From Obelidium mucronatum (taxonomy: Eukaryota > Chytridiomycota > Chytridiomycetes > Chytridiales > Chytriomycetaceae), in contig JAIVFH010000002.1 of assembly GCA_025765595.1 (NCBI GenBank), forward strand, positions 682,001 through 746,000: a DNA stretch of 64,000 nucleotides, written 5' to 3'. Position numbers and translations under genes: made by a program. Numbering within the stretch: position 1 is the first letter of the stretch; each line of letters opens with the position of its first letter. The notes under the pieces were generated by a model. It made no database searches. It saw nothing but the letters and a program-made list of their open reading frames with translations, and was not told the origin of the DNA. Positions 1 to 12,765 of this stretch are shown piece by piece.

Positions 1-1991
1 TTCAACGCATCAATCGCCATAAGAATCTTGCGCCGAATTCCCTAACTGGGTTACTCCAAGGTCATTCCTCAGTTCTTTCTCTGATAGAGCCTTCAAAACA
101 GCTCCATCAATCTGTTCTTGAAGAAACACAGCCGATAATTCAGATGTCGCGCCTAAAGTCTTGAGCCATTCAGAAACTTCAGTTGATGTCCATGAAATGC
201 TTGGAGATATCGACGAAGCTACGGAGGAACTTTCTTGCTGCACAGCTGCCCGAGGAGCCATGGCTTCGTGCTGATTTGTAACGTTTACAGCTTGTGGGCT
301 AAAATAGAAACTGAAATCGCTTTCTGATGCAGAGGCAAAAGATTCCCGGTTGGTTAACTGTTGCATTTGATCCAATTCGACGAGAAGCCCATCAAATTTA
401 GAGGCGCCGGATGCAATCGCGGTGGAGTACGTTGGTGGCAGCGATGGTTGCTGTGGTTGCGTGTTGGGTGGGTAGCTAGGAGTGCGTGATGAAGGAAGTG
501 CCCGCGCAGTTTTCGACCGAGCCATAACTGGAACTTGTTGGCTTGGACTCCTTAAACTGGAAATTTGTTGTCCACGGAGTGCATTAAATGAATCTGAACG
601 CGGCCCAAACTTTGGTGGACCTGTTGGACTTGGGCTGGAACCAGTAAACGAAGCATTTACAGGCAATGACATTGCATTTTGGGAAGATGGACGAAATGAT
701 CCGATTAATTCGTTCGACCGATGTCTCTGAATATTGGGCGAGCTGTTGTTGACTTGCTGTGTCGCTGAAATTTGCGCGTTTCGCCACCGATTCAATAAAG
801 GAACCACAACGATCGGAGCTTCCCAGGCAACGTTGGGGGTTTCTGAGTCATCCAAAGTTATATGCAATCGAAAAATCGTCTTGACGGATATAAGTGCGGA
901 TTCAAATGACGCCAAAGCCAATTCCGGATCAATTTCAAGATGGAAACGCTGGTAATGGAATTCAAATTAGAACTACTGTAATTTTGGCCAATAGTGCCAC
1001 CAACCCGAACAATTGGCTCGTTGACATGAATCAAGGGAAATGTTTCATTAATTTCTGCCAAAGGCCGAGGAAAGATGGCATGGGCACCGGCGCTTTTGTT
1101 GGAATACGCCGCCATTGGTCGCAATGAAGCATGCATGACTCTCAGTCGCGTATCGGCTGGAATAGAATGTATCCCAACATCAACCTCTAATCGATCACCA
1201 ATCGAGAGAATGCGCTTTGGAATCTGTACAGAATATCCAGCCTTGTCTGCGCTAGCTGCCACTTGGTGAATCAATTGCGAGGGAGACGTCAGCAGTTTAG
1301 CTTCGCCGCTTCAGGCATCAATACAATCACCGGAATCTCGAAATCCATACTGCTTTTCTGTATGTTTTAAGGAATTAAATCTACAAGAAACCTGGGTTCT
1401 AAAACCAATCATACCAAAAGCTTCAATCCCTCCTGAAAAAGCATGCTGCATTTGATATAGTACTGAATCGCCCCACCAACAGATGAAAAAGTGGGTGGTA
1501 AACCATTGCGGGGAAGAGTAAAGCTGAATGGCAAAGCAAGTGTGTCCCCAGTCACATTGACCTCAACAGTTCCCTCATACACAACTTCGACGAGCTGAAC
1601 AAAGACCCTTGACGAATGAGTAACTGAATAATTATCAGATTCTAGCTTCGTCGCTAGCTTGATGTTGGTTTCCCTGATTGAGCAGAGTAAATTTACATTC
1701 AAGTCTGCAACAAGGACTGGAAATCGCAAACAAACCATCGCGTATCGCAAAGACCTCTTAACTCCGCTTGGATTCTGACGCTTCTTAGTTTACTTGAGAC
1801 TTTGAGGAGAACTGCACCAGTAATCCTGGCCTCAACAGTCCCAGCCAGCTTCAACAACGATCCCGTTTCCACGATCTGACAAGCGCGCGCAAGAACCCGT
1901 TCCAACAACTCTGAATGAGAAGCCGTGGATTAATAGATGAAGGTAGATCAACGCTCGAACACCAAGGCCACGTACTCAAATTGCTTGACAT
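1..1991 (-). pseudogene. Arrestin-SAM protein, paralogue 1 (frame-broken, 3' end off window)
   Basis: This is an arrestin-fold adaptor with a C-terminal SAM domain, by family knowledge a cargo or signalling scaffold at membranes. Exon 1 is tiny (ATG at 1991, donor at 1975). The arrestin N region includes the strand motif YYIKCSMLFQEGLKLL near 1415-1465. The arrestin C region includes FESALISVKTIFRL near 860-910. The linker carries PRSDSFNALR, a PPTY motif (about 424-438) and GLLVELDQMQ. The SAM domain (about 20-190) has the EWLKTLGA and IDGAVLKALSEKEL features. Introns are seen at 949-1004 and near 1360-1420 and 1685-1745. Three 1-bp shifts relative to the paralogues break the frame: an extra base near 1835-1840, a missing A at 1296-1298 and an extra G at 40-42. 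The stop codon lies beyond position 1. It is either a decaying copy or an intact gene with sequencing errors. Confidence 0.75.
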
Positions 1992-2107
1992 TTGGGGCCA
2001 TTATGGATTTTTTTTTTGGATAGAAGGGCACACGCCAAGTAGAATCCCAATTTTCCCACAGTTATCTATTATTCAATTTATTTATAAAAATCATTTTTCA
2101 GTTTTTT

Positions 2108-4263
2108 TTAAAGGTGCTCAATCGCCATTAAAATCTTGCGTCGAATTCCAAGTTGAGTCACACCCAACTCATTCTTCAAATCCTCTGCAGTCAAAGTCTT
2201 CAACACAATTCCATCCACGCCTTGCTCCACAAACGTGGAAGCCACTTCTGGAGTACATCCCATTCGCAAAAGCCATTCGGAAACTTGAATTGCACTCCAT
2301 GAGTCGTTTGGCGAGGCGGATTTCCCGCTTGAAGTCAGTGAAACTGTATCAGTTTGATTCAGTTGCAACTGTTGATTCGGCTGTTGGTGAAAGTACTGCT
2401 GTCCTTCCATAGTATGTTGGTGTTGATGAGGTATCACTATCCATGGTTCTGCCAGTCGACGTGGAAGACCTTCCTTCTTCTGTTGCCGCTGGATTTGTCG
2501 CATATTGAAGAGCGTCGAGCTCAGCCAATAGACCTTTCAGCTTAGAGTCGATAGTTGCGCCGGCTTGGAGATTTGAGTTTGAGCTTATAGACGGGGTCAG
2601 AGTTGGAGAAGGAGAAATTGCTGGAGTTGTTGTGGTGCCAGCAATTGTTCTGGCACGACCAACCAGAGGAGCATGGGAAATGGAAGGATTTCTCAGGGCG
2701 TTGAAAGAATCAGATCGCGGGTTTCTAGAAGGGACGACATTCGAGGTTGAGTAGCTAGTGGTGGTGGAATAAGAGTTGACGGGTGGAGCCATTGAAGCCT
2801 GAGATGGTACACGAGGAAATCCCATTTGTCCCTGGGAGCGTTGTCGGTGGAGTCCGACAGGTTGAAACTGCTGCGACGCGTGCCGTTGAAGGCCTGGCGA
2901 CTGAAATGGGTATGGTGCCACAGGTAATTGCTCAAATTGAGACTGATATTGCCGTAACTGGTATTGCTGTTGCTGATGAAAAAGCTGTTGGTATTGTTGA
3001 GCTTGTTGGGCCTGTAGTTGGTATCGCTGTTCTTGTAAAATTTGATAGTGAAGATACTGATCTTCTTGTTCTTGCACTGACGGAGCAAATTGCTTCACAG
3101 CAGGGGGTTCCGATAAACTTCGAGCACGGGTTTTGGCGAGTGGCTGGGCGACAACCACAACAGGTACTTCCCATACTACATTGGGCGTTTCCGAATTATC
3201 CAGTGTAACTTGCAATCTGAAAATGGTTTTGACCGAAATAAGTGCTGACTCGAAAGACGCCAATGCAATCTCGGGATCAATGTGGAGGAACAACTTTCGA
3301 GTAACCGGTTCATTTGAATCGACTTGAACTAAAGGAAACGTTTCAGCTGTTTCACTGAGCGGACGTGGAAATACAGCATGTGCTCCATAATTGTCTTTGT
3401 TGGCATACGACGCAACTGGTCGCAATGAAGCATTCATCGACCTCAGTCTGGTACCTTCTGGCGTTGATTGAATCATGATATTGACTTCAAGTTGGTCGCC
3501 AATTGCCAGAATTCGCTTCGCGATTTGAACCGAGTAACCAATCTTTTCAGCACTGGCTGCGACTTGGTGTGCCATTTGCGATGGCGATTGAAGCAAAGCC
3601 ATTTTTGCAGCCTCGGGCATTCTCACCATTACAGGGATTTCAAAGTCGACACTCGTTTTAAGAAGCTTCAGAGGCTCTTGGTATAACATACTGCATTTGA
3701 TATAGTATTGCACTGAACCAGCAACAGATGAAAAAGTCGGAGGGAGACCATTTCGAGGAAGTTTGAAAGTAAATGGAAGCGACATTCTTTCGCCGGTCTG
3801 AATAGAGAATGAGATGATAATTGAAACTCCGACTCGACAAACTCACAGTTATGTCGATGGTTCCTTCATAGACGACTTCGACAAGCTGGCAAAAGACCCT
3901 CCCTGACTGACTTATCTTGTAGCTGCTTGATTCAGGCTTCGTGGCTAGCTTTATGTTGGTTTCCCTATAGAAATGTTTAGGACAACCTCCTCCATCCTTC
4001 ACGATACAAACCATCTAGTTTCGCAGAACCCCCTTAGTTCAGCCTGAATTCTCGCGCTCTTTAGTTTAGTGGCAGTTTTGAGCAGAACAGAGCCAGTGAT
4101 GATTGCTTCTGTATCCCACCCGGCTTCAACAGCGATTGCCTGTTCTGCCAAATGGGCACACGATCCAGTGCCAACAACCCTGCCGATACACAGGTGAGCC
4201 TGATAAGATAGATATAGGCTTCAAAGAAACTGCTCACTCAAAGAACAGAACGGATGGTGCCAT
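2108..4263 (-). CDS. Arrestin-SAM protein, paralogue 2
   Basis: This is the closest relative of paralogue 1. Exon 1 encodes MAPSVLFFE (ATG 4263, donor GTGAGC at 4237). The next exon starts at VVGTGSCAHLAEQ, and an intron splits the TRW-ETNIKLATK sequence near 3960-4015. The arrestin N core (YYIKCSMLYQEPLKLL) and C core (ESALISVKTIFRLQV) are intact. A glutamine-rich linker (about 2880-3080) is followed by PRSDSFNALR and by GLLAELDALQ. The SAM domain (SEWLLRMG, VDGIVLKTLTAEDL, LGIRRKILMAIEHL) ends at the stop at 2108. The arrestin-linker frame and the SAM frame differ, and the switch must fall between about 2350 and 2500. A small intron (donor GTGATA, acceptor ACAG) or a 1-bp indel would both explain it. 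Role as for the family: membrane-protein or signalling adaptor, inferred only. Confidence 0.8.
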
Positions 4264-4376
4264 TGTTACAAGATTAATCAATAATCTTAAATGCGACTCC
4301 AGAAAATTCCATAAAAGTAAATTTTTTGATTAAAAAATTCAAAAGACAGCTTGCACGCGCCAATGATGTCTTTACT

Positions 4377-6109
4377 TCATTTACAAGCTTTTCTCTTCGC
4401 GTTCAAAATTCTTTCCCGGAGAGATTCTGATGCGACACCTAATTCATCACGGAGGTCCTCATCCGAAAGATCCTTGAGAATCGCTCCATCAATCTCTTGT
4501 GCAATAAATATTTCGACCACTGTAGCTGGTACTCCCAAAAGTCCCAACCATTCAGCTACCATCTCAATGCTCCAGTCATTTGATGGACCAGAATCTGATG
4601 AAATCATGGATGTGTGTTCTTCGACAAATTCAACTTTGGAGTGATCACTGCGCTGATATGAAATGCCTACTTCATCCAACTGAGACAAAAGATATGAAAA
4701 TTGCTCTGAATAGTTGCTATTATTGTTGCTGTGGTTGTTGCTGTGGTGGCCCAGAGGTGGTGATTGAACTTTCAGTGAAACATTTCTTTTCGGTAATGTA
4801 ATTGGCGGAATAGGAAGGCGTGCATCTGGAAGCGTTGAAAATTCCGTTGAATGATCTGTACTAGTCGTTGATTCGCTGCTGCGGGTTGGTGTCAAGAGTT
4901 GTGGCATTGGTGAAAGTGGTGCCATCTCTGCCAGCTTTGGCCGTATCGGTGTATTAAATGGGCTCCCTGTCTGAAGATTGGTTGAGAATGGAGAAACTAC
5001 GACGATGGGAATTTCGTGCTGGATGTTTGGGGCATTTGAGTTGTCAAGAGAAATAGTAAGACGTAGAAACGTCTTCACAGAGATGAGCGGGCTTTCAAAA
5101 GAAGCAAGCGCTAAACTTGGATCAACTAGTAGCTGAAGGCGATGCACCACAGGATCCGACGCAGTTACAATGGTTTGTTTGGGAAACACGTGATTTACTT
5201 CGCTCAGAGGCCTAGGAGACTTTGCTTGTGCCCCTCTATTGTCTTGATTCACATAATGCGCGATAGAATGCAGAGTAGCAGAAATTGAAGAGAGGGTAGA
5301 ATGTTTCGGTGTGGAAAAGATGGATATATCTGCCTCAACACTCTCACCCATAGTCAATACGCGTTTCGGAAGCTGCAGTACGTAGCCGATTTTTTCGTTT
5401 GAGGCAGGTGAGTGATGTGTAATATGTGAAGGGGACTCAAGGAGGCGTTTCTTGGCACTATCGGGAACTCTCACGGATACAGGCACTTCCAATTCCTTGC
5501 TTGATAAAAGCAGCTTCATCGGCTCTTGGAACAAAAGCGAGCACTTGATGTAATACTGGATGCTGCCGGCCGCCGTTCTGAATGACGGGGGCATGTTATT
5601 CTTTGGCAGGACAAACTTGAACGGGAACGACAGCGATCCGCCAATCTAACAAAGAATGAACAATAAGACGCAAGAATAAAACCCAGATTCGCTCCCACCG
5701 GACTCGGCGCAATCGCCTCTGCGTTGTCGTACACCACCTGCACCTGCTGCAGGAACACCCGCCCGTGCCGCACAATCGGATAATCCGCCGCCTCGGGCCG
5801 CTTCGCCAGGCGATTCAGCGGCTCCCAGCGCGTCTCCATGTACCCCCGCAGCTCGGCCTGCACCCGGACGTGTCTGATGGGCGCGCCAACCTTCAGCAGC
5901 ACCGAGCCTTCGAGCTCAGCTTCCGTGTCCCAGCCAGCGTCTACCGTGATTCCAAGGTCCGAGGGCCGCAGGTTGTGGCCTCGTCCAACAACTCTGGAAT
6001 AAGACAGTAAGAAGCACGATGCATGAGCCGCCGCAGTGAAATGGCTGTGAAATAAAGCTACGTACTCGAAACGCTGGATTGGCATTGTTCTGGTTGCTTG
6101 AATGTACAA
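4377..6109 (-). CDS. Arrestin-SAM protein, paralogue 3
   Basis: This copy has intact frames. Exon 1 ends in MPIQRFE, with the first ATG at 6109 and an in-frame alternative at 6085. The donor is GTACGT and the second exon starts VVGRGHNLRPSD. A second intron follows AEAIAPSP, and the rest is one exon from IGGSLSFPFKF to the stop at 4377. Arrestin N carries YYIKCSLLFQEPMKLL and arrestin C carries FESPLISVKTFLRLTI. The linker is shorter than in paralogue 2, has an N/H-rich stretch near 4710-4740, and keeps a version of the conserved short motif (YLLSQLDEV). The SAM domain has AEWLGLLG, IDGAILKDLSDEDL and DELGV, then a basic tail (KRKACK). The 5' exon (about 5700-5960) is markedly GC-richer than the rest. 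Function as an arrestin adaptor is inferred from fold. Confidence 0.85.
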
Positions 6110-6294
6110 AGGGGTGCAAATGCAAATGCAATGTTGAGTGTGGGTACTGTCAAAAAGAAAGAAATCTTCAAGAAAAAATTTTTGGCGAAAAGGGCACGCA
6201 AATCACGTAAATAGGATCGATACGCCAACCTCAGAATCTATATACCTACTTTTATTTTGCAGTTGCATTTCACTCATCACAGACAATCCCGCAT

Positions 6295-8195
6295 TCATCG
6301 ACACTTTTCTAGGGCCACTAATATTTTACGGCGCAGTCCAAATGATACTACACCCAGTTCACCTCTTAAGTCCTGTGCAGTCAAAGATAGCAATACTTTG
6401 CCATCGATGCCATGATCTAAACAAAAAAATGTGTTTAGAAATGAGATAAACCATACTTTTTAAACAGGATGACTCACGAGAAAACGCCAAAATGATGTCA
6501 ACGGTCGCACCAAGCGCTCTCAACCACTCTCCCACCATTTCCACCGACCACGATGCATTTGGCAATACTTCTTCGGGTGATTCTTCGGCGGTGGGAGAAA
6601 CAGACAAAACCCCGTTGTCTTCGTTCAAATCCATGCCTTGCAACCCACTCATCAAAAATGTGAATGTTCCCGCTGACGACTCTGGTTGCAAGTGCCTCGA
6701 TCGCGGCTCCACAGAAGGCGATGATGAGACTGTTTTGTTGCGGATTAGTGGCGCTTCGGGCATCGGTGCGTGATGTGGAGTAGTAGGAATTGCTGCTTGC
6801 CGATTGGGGCTATATGGAGACTTAAGGGAGTCCGTTCGAGGTCTTGTGGAAACAAAAGTTGGAGCTGTTGATGGAGCAGAAGAATTATTCGACCCAGTAT
6901 CGTCCGAGTGGCGGGGTGGAGGTGTTTGAAGCGGTAGATGTGATTTCGATCTGTGTAGAGAAGGGCCTAGTGATGCTGAAATCGCGGGAGAAGGTGGTGG
7001 TTGTTTCAACAGCGGGACAACGACAATGGGAAGCTCAAAGTGTTGGTTGGGGGTTTCACTGTTGTCGAGAATAATCTCCATTCTCAATACTGTCTTGACT
7101 GAAATCAGTGTCGATTCAATAGACGGCTGGGCGATCTCTGGATCAATCTCAAGAAACAATCGATGTACAAGTGGTTCGCCACCGCCAGGTCCGCCGATTT
7201 TCACAAGTGGGAACGTTTGCGACATTTCCTAGAAGAAGATTCAAATTCAAATTCAGTTCTACATCGAAAGATCAAGTTTTCGAATATTTACCGAAAGAGG
7301 TCTCGGGGTTGGTGCATGTGCTCCAGTATTATTCCCACTGATATACGATGCCACAGTTCGAAGCGAGACATTAAAAGATCTCAACCTAGCATCCCCCGGA
7401 GTTGAAACGACTGCTAAATTCACTTCCAAAACTTCTCCAATGTTCAATATGCGACGAGGAAGGGACAGAGAGTATCCAGCCTTTTCGTTGTTTCCAATTT
7501 CTTGTTGAATGATTTGCGATGGAGATTGTAACAACTTGATTTTGGCGACATCAGGCATGTAAACTGTACAAGGAACTGAGAGATCGTAGCTGGACTTGAG
7601 CAATTTCATTCCCTCTTGTACCAATATGGTGCACTTAATGTAGTACTGGATCGAACCATGCACGGTTTCATATGAAGGAGGCAGCCCGTTTCCTGGCAAT
7701 TTGAGTCTGAATGGAAATACCAAAGATCCTCCAACCTGGTGCATTTGTAACCAAAAGAGTTGAGCAGGACGGGTTACAACGACCAAAACAAATAATACTC
7801 AACTGGATTCGGTTGCAGTGGTTCAGAAGATTCATAAACAACGTCCACAATCTGCTGAAAGACCCTCCCTGACCGTGTCGCTTTGTAGGTGTCGTCGTCT
7901 GGTTTTGTGGCCAGCCGAAGTGGTGCATCCCATCGAGTTTCGCAATATCCTCTATATTCGACTTGGATTCGGACGTTCCGTAGCGTCTTTGACAGATACA
8001 GAAGTACGGCGCCCTCCAGTGCTGATTCAATTCCCCATCCGCCGTCTACAACAATCTGACCTCCTGGACCAGCATTGACACCCTTGCCAACGATCCTACA
8101 AGGTGGCACTTGGTAAGTAGCGAAAGTAGCAATGATCAGTTGCGTTAAACCCACTGGAAGCTGTTGATGTAAGAAGATACGGGTTGGGTCGACAT
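6295..8195 (-). CDS. Arrestin-SAM protein, paralogue 4
   Basis: Exon 1 encodes MSTQPVSSYINSFQ (ATG 8195, donor GTGGGT at 8154). The acceptor precedes RIVGKGVNAGPGGQ. Further introns follow EPLQPNP, follow TPRPLS, and fall inside the SAM domain (donor 6477, last exon from 6416 to the stop at 6295). Joining that last intron gives GEWLRALGATVDIILAF followed by HGIDGKVLLSLTAQDL and LGLRRKILVAL, a complete SAM domain. Arrestin N has YYIKCTILVQEGMKLL and arrestin C has ESTLISVKTVLRMEI. The linker is short and Ser/Pro-rich with HRSKSH and RPRTDS basophilic sites. LPPSYETV lies in the arrestin fold itself, so it is probably not a PPxY dock. All frames agree once the introns are removed. Confidence 0.85.
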
Positions 8196-8404
8196 TTGAC
8201 TATTCCTAATTTGTCAATGGAGGCGCGTGCCGGTTCAACGAAACACAGATGAAAAAAATTATGTATAAAAAACTACGTCATGATTTATTAAGAACATTTA
8301 GGGCGAATTTATACGTACACGATTGATTACAAAAAAGGAATAATGCAGGAGTAACTAAGCTGCAGGTGGGTAAAGAAAAAAAAACTGATGAGGAGACTGC
8401 AATC

Positions 8405-10066
8405 TCACACACTACTGATGGCCATGGTAATCTTCCGTCGAAGGCCAAACGCAGCAACCCCCAATTCATCTCTCAAGTCATCCGCCGTCAATCCAAGTAA
8501 GATGGTACCATCAATACCATTATCCACAAACGATTGAACAACATCCGGAGTCGCCCCAAGGCTGCGAATCCAGCCAGCAACCGCTTCAATAGACCATGAC
8601 TCATTTGGAGATTCAATCGAAATGTTGGAGTCGGAATCGCTGAAAAACTCTTCTTTCGGGGATGCTGTGAGTGAAGCCTTGCGCATTATATAACCATCAG
8701 AGACGTTCAATGACTGAACTCGTTCTTTGGTTGGGCTTGGAACGGTGTTTGAGTTGTTCCGGTGGTGGAGGGGGAGTCGAGGTTCTGGAAGAGAGAGGGA
8801 TTGCACAGAATATTGCCTTGAGGAGGCGATGCTAGATGGGTATGCTTGCAATGTTGGAGAGCCGTGGCTAATGGAATCGGATCTTGGGCTGTACGCCGGG
8901 CCACTGAAGCGTGGTGGTGTATCCGCAAGTTGGAGCGAGGGGGATAAGGGCATCGATTCTTCTTTAAGGTGTGGCACAATAAGGATAGGAATTTCACATG
9001 TGATGTTTGCAAATTCAGAGTTGTCGGTAGTAATTTGCAAGCGGAACATTGTCTTGACGCTAACCAGTGGCGAGTCTAATGAGCCAACGGCAACATCAGG
9101 ATCGACAAGTAAAAAGAGTCGGCGCTGGATGGGCTCACATCCAGTGGCGCCCCCAATTTTCACCAAAGGAAAGGATTGGGACATTTCAGACAATGGACGA
9201 GGAAACTTTGCAAGAGAGGGGGTCTTGTCATCTTTAAAATAGGTAACTGCTGGACGCAACGAGGCATTGATCAATCGAAGTTTGGTATCGCCAGGTGTGC
9301 TGTTGATGGAAATATTCACTTCAAGAGATTCTCCAGGTTGCACAGTTCGCTTAGGAATTCGGACAGAGTATCCGACCTTGTCCGAAGTTCCAGCCACATC
9401 AGTTGATTCAGCGCTAGAAGAGTGGAGCATTCTAATTTTGGCAGTATCTGGCATGACCACTGTGAGGGGAAATTCCTGCTCATGGCTTGTCCGCATCAAC
9501 TTCATTCCTTCCTGATACAAGACTGTACATTTCAATACGTATGCAACTTTTCCAGAAATGGATGAGAATGAGGGGGGCATGTTGTTGCGAGGCAAGTTGA
9601 AGCGGAATGGAAATGAGGTCGCGGCACCCATCTGTGTAAAATTGTAAAAATTTACTTAGTTCAACCCTAGAGTAGATAGTAGGCATTTGACTTACAGGAT
9701 TGGGTTGAATTGGCTCTCTTGAATCATAAGCAGTCTCGACCAGAGATTGAAAGACTTTTGTGTGTCGATTGACTTTGTAAGATTCAGATTCCAATTTAGT
9801 TGCTAGCCGTCCTCCAAATTCCCATCGAGATTCGCAGAAACCACGAAGCTCAACTTGAATGCGGCAGTTGCTCAGTTGTTTGTTTGGTTTGATAAGAACC
9901 GAGCCTTCAAAGACAGCTTCGGTATCCCTAAGTCAACCATGTGAGTCGAGTTATGATGCACAGATTTGACGTTGCCAACGCACCATCCCGCTTCAACAAC
10001 CATTGTGTTGTCGGGACCAATGCAGGCGCCACGACCAACGACTTCGAGACGAGAGATGTATGGCAT
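8405..10066 (-). CDS. Arrestin-SAM protein, paralogue 5
   Basis: Translation starts at MPYISRLEVVGRGACIG (ATG 10066). The short first intron of paralogues 1-4 is absent here. An intron splits EAGW from DTEAVFEG (about 9930-9985), and a second follows SREPIQPNP (about 9633-9697). The last exon runs from MGAATSFPFRF to the stop at 8405. Arrestin N is more diverged (AYVLKCTVLYQEGMKLM). Arrestin C has LDSPLVSVKTMFRLQI. The linker includes PRSDSISHG. The SAM domain (AGWIRSLGATPDVV, IDGTILLGLTADDL, LRRKITMAI) is complete. The upstream spacer is shared with the divergent paralogue 6. This is a confident gene model; cargo and partners cannot be read from sequence. Confidence 0.88.
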
Positions 10067-10528
10067 CAGATCAAACAGTTAATTATTGAGGGGAAAAGAG
10101 GGGGCTCTGGACTTTTTAAGAGATTTCCTGAAATGCGTGCAAAGAAAGGCGATGGCGCGTGGAGGAAATGTCTCCCAAGGTGTCTTTTTTGGAGGGCACG
10201 CACGCCTGTCGCATTTTGTACCCTGCAAGGGGCACGCACGCGCTGATTAAAAAGTGAATAGAGGAATAAAAAGTTAACACTATTCACTTGATTTCGCGAC
10301 GGCAGCGTTCTGGTGTGGTTTTTACTAATTAGTCAAGAGGGATTGTCGAGTAGCAAACTCACACGTCAAACGCGATTAAATAATATAAACAGTTTTCTTT
10401 GTACTTCTATTAAGTTTCTCTGCTCTGTGAATATCTGAAGGTGTCATTGTAACTGGCAATTCAACTCGTCAAGCACGCAATTTGGGACCATCCACTTACA
10501 AGCACGAAAAAAAAAAAAAAAAAAAAGA
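10067..10528. promoter_or_regulatory. Shared divergent spacer of arrestin paralogues 5 and 6
   Basis: This 462-bp non-coding stretch lies between two divergent arrestin-SAM genes. It holds two copies of a GGCACGCACG element (about 10194-10206 and 10230-10240) and a long A tract just before the plus-strand start at 10529. I see no RNA gene or mobile element in it. A promoter role is inferred from position only. Confidence 0.5.
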
Positions 10529-12639
10529 ATGTCAGCTCGCATTGAACGCCTGGAAGTGGCAGGCGTTGGAAAGAACTTGCGAACAGCTGACAATTCCATC
10601 ATTGCTTATGCGGGTTGGGGTGTTGCTTCCACTTTAGAAGCTGTAGTTCTCTTAAAACTGGTCAAGCCGATCAAGGTCTCAGTCTCACTTTCAGTGTTCT
10701 TCTTTATTAAGCGGCTTTGATGTAGGCTGCAAAAATTACGGTTGAACTCAACGGCTTTACTGCCACGAAATGGACTTACGGAGGGAAGCTAATCACTGAT
10801 GCCAAGGAGCTCAAGGAGAAACCCACAAAATATGTGAAGCAGTTCATTCAGCTGAAAGAAGATGTGAAAGAGTTCAAGGATCCAATTGTTCCCGAAGTAT
10901 GTCGTTAGCTGGGCTTTCGACAAATACCTGCTAAATCTGCACACAGGCAAAGGCACTTAAGTTTCCGTTCGAGTTGAAACTGCCCGCGAATGGTCTCTTT
11001 CCGTCGTTTGAATCTCCATCGGGAAGCATTCGTTATTTGCTGAAAGTTTCATTGAGTTGGCAAGAAAGTTTGAACTTGACACGAACATCGCAGGACGTTG
11101 AAGTGCCAGTCCTCTTTTATATTCCTAATAACGGCGGAAACAAACTCTTGAAATCCCCCACGGTCTTTAAACACGAAGTCCCTCCTTCACAGGAGAAATG
11201 TGGCTGTGCCATCAATGTCCCTAGTCGTGCTTTTCGTGCTGGCGACACTGTTTTGGCTGATTTAACCATTTATTCCACACCTGCCAATGCGAGGCTTCGA
11301 ATGCTGCTTGTATCTATTAAATCAGAGGCAACTTACTTTGGCCCGGGACGAGAATCTACTGTGAAGTTTCCCCGGCCATTGGCTGAGTTCACCGAAACCT
11401 TTTCTAAGGTGCAACTATTCCATGGTGGCGAACCCTTAACTCGAAGACTGTCTCTTTTGATTGATGAGAGCTTGGCACAGCCTTCTTTGGATTCTCCTTT
11501 GTTATCTATCAAAACTCGACTCCAAGTCCAAATCGTTTGTGACAATAGCGAACAACCAAATATCACTTTTCAAGTTCCTTTGATTATTGTTCCTCCAATT
11601 TCTTCAGAGGATGCGCAAGTAATGCCGGACCCAAGTGACCTGTACAATGAACGAATTCGATCGGTCCCGTCAACACCAACCATGCAGCCATCTCCCGCTT
11701 TATCAACAAGCTCTCAGTTTACATTTCCGCGGGAAAATTATTCACTCCCGCAAAGTTTTTCTTTGGAGCAGGCTCCACCTGCAGTTCGAACTACACCCTC
11801 AACTTCCTCCATGCGATTAGACAGATCTGCAAGCATCTCCAGTAACAACAACAACAATTTAACTGGTCCTGGCCCTGCATCCAATCACATCAGTGCCAAA
11901 TTCAATCACTTCCAATTCATGAACGAGTCTGAGTCTGCCTCAGCAAATAACTCACCACAAATGGAATACTACTCTCCTTCCCCCTCGGCATCTCCAGTAG
12001 TCAGCAGACAACGGCTCCCTCGAAAGAGCATCCCAGATTTATTGGAAGCCCCGAGTGCAAACCATATCAGTGCAAAACTGGGTTACTTACAATTGAGTAA
12101 CCCACCGCCGCAATATGGATTGGGAGTCATGTCGAACCCACACCAAAGTTATCCCCAACAACAACCGCAGTATATAATCACCGCCCATCTAACCCAGATC
12201 TTTTCAACTATCAAGAGGGGATCCAATAAGTCCGTCGGGCTTCGGAATGGGGCCAAGTGGAAGCGGGGGCGGAGTTCAAATGACACCAAGCCGATCATCT
12301 CGTTCAAATGCGTCAGCTTCGGCAATGGCTACAAGTTCACCAAAATTGGGAAATATTCCTGAAGCCTTGTCTTTGGAGGATTTAAAGGCAGAATTACCAG
12401 CAGATCCAATGGATTGGGATGCAGAGTCAGTGGCTCTTCTTGTGCGTGCGACTGGTGCTCCTGACGAAATTGTGGAGCGGTTCTTGCAGGAAAATATTGA
12501 CGGAGTGGTATTCATGTCGTTGACAATGGATGACTTGAAGAATCACTTAGGGATTGCAATGTTTTCGCATCGTCATAGAATTATGAAGGTCGTAAATGAG
12601 TATGAGGATAAGGCAAGAAGGGGAAGTGTTCAAAACTGA
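10529..12639 (+). CDS. Arrestin-SAM protein, paralogue 6 (inverted copy)
   Basis: This is the only plus-strand and the most diverged arrestin-SAM copy. It starts MSARIERLEVAGVGKNL and lacks the first intron, like paralogue 5. Introns follow KLVKPIK (donor near 10676) and DPIVPE (near 10897). Arrestin N reads RYLLKVSLSWQESLNL and arrestin C reads LDSPLLSIKTRLQVQI. The linker carries a PPPQY motif (12102-12116) and the repeated phrase NHISAK. The SAM domain (about 12410-12600) has IDGVVFMSLTMDDL and RHRIMKVV, then a basic tail. The linker and SAM are in different frames. Two indels, at TATATAAT (12171-12178) and GGGG (12217-12220), would restore one smooth reading. These are simple-sequence sites typical of sequencing error, though real decay is possible. 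Confidence 0.78.
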
Positions 12640-12765
12640 GGGTCGCACTAATAATTATTTCAATAAAAGTTCGTACACATGCTTTATTGCTTTGATTTAA
12701 AATGAGATGAATTGGGAAAGATTGGTAAAATGCAGAGGTATATATATAGACGTGTGTGCCCAGCA

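Noticed and set aside
7640..7700. PPSY/PPTY motifs in the arrestin N region of paralogues 4 and 7 as ligase docks
   Set aside because: They occupy a fixed structural loop (GLPPTF-type in other copies) of the arrestin fold, so docking is unlikely.
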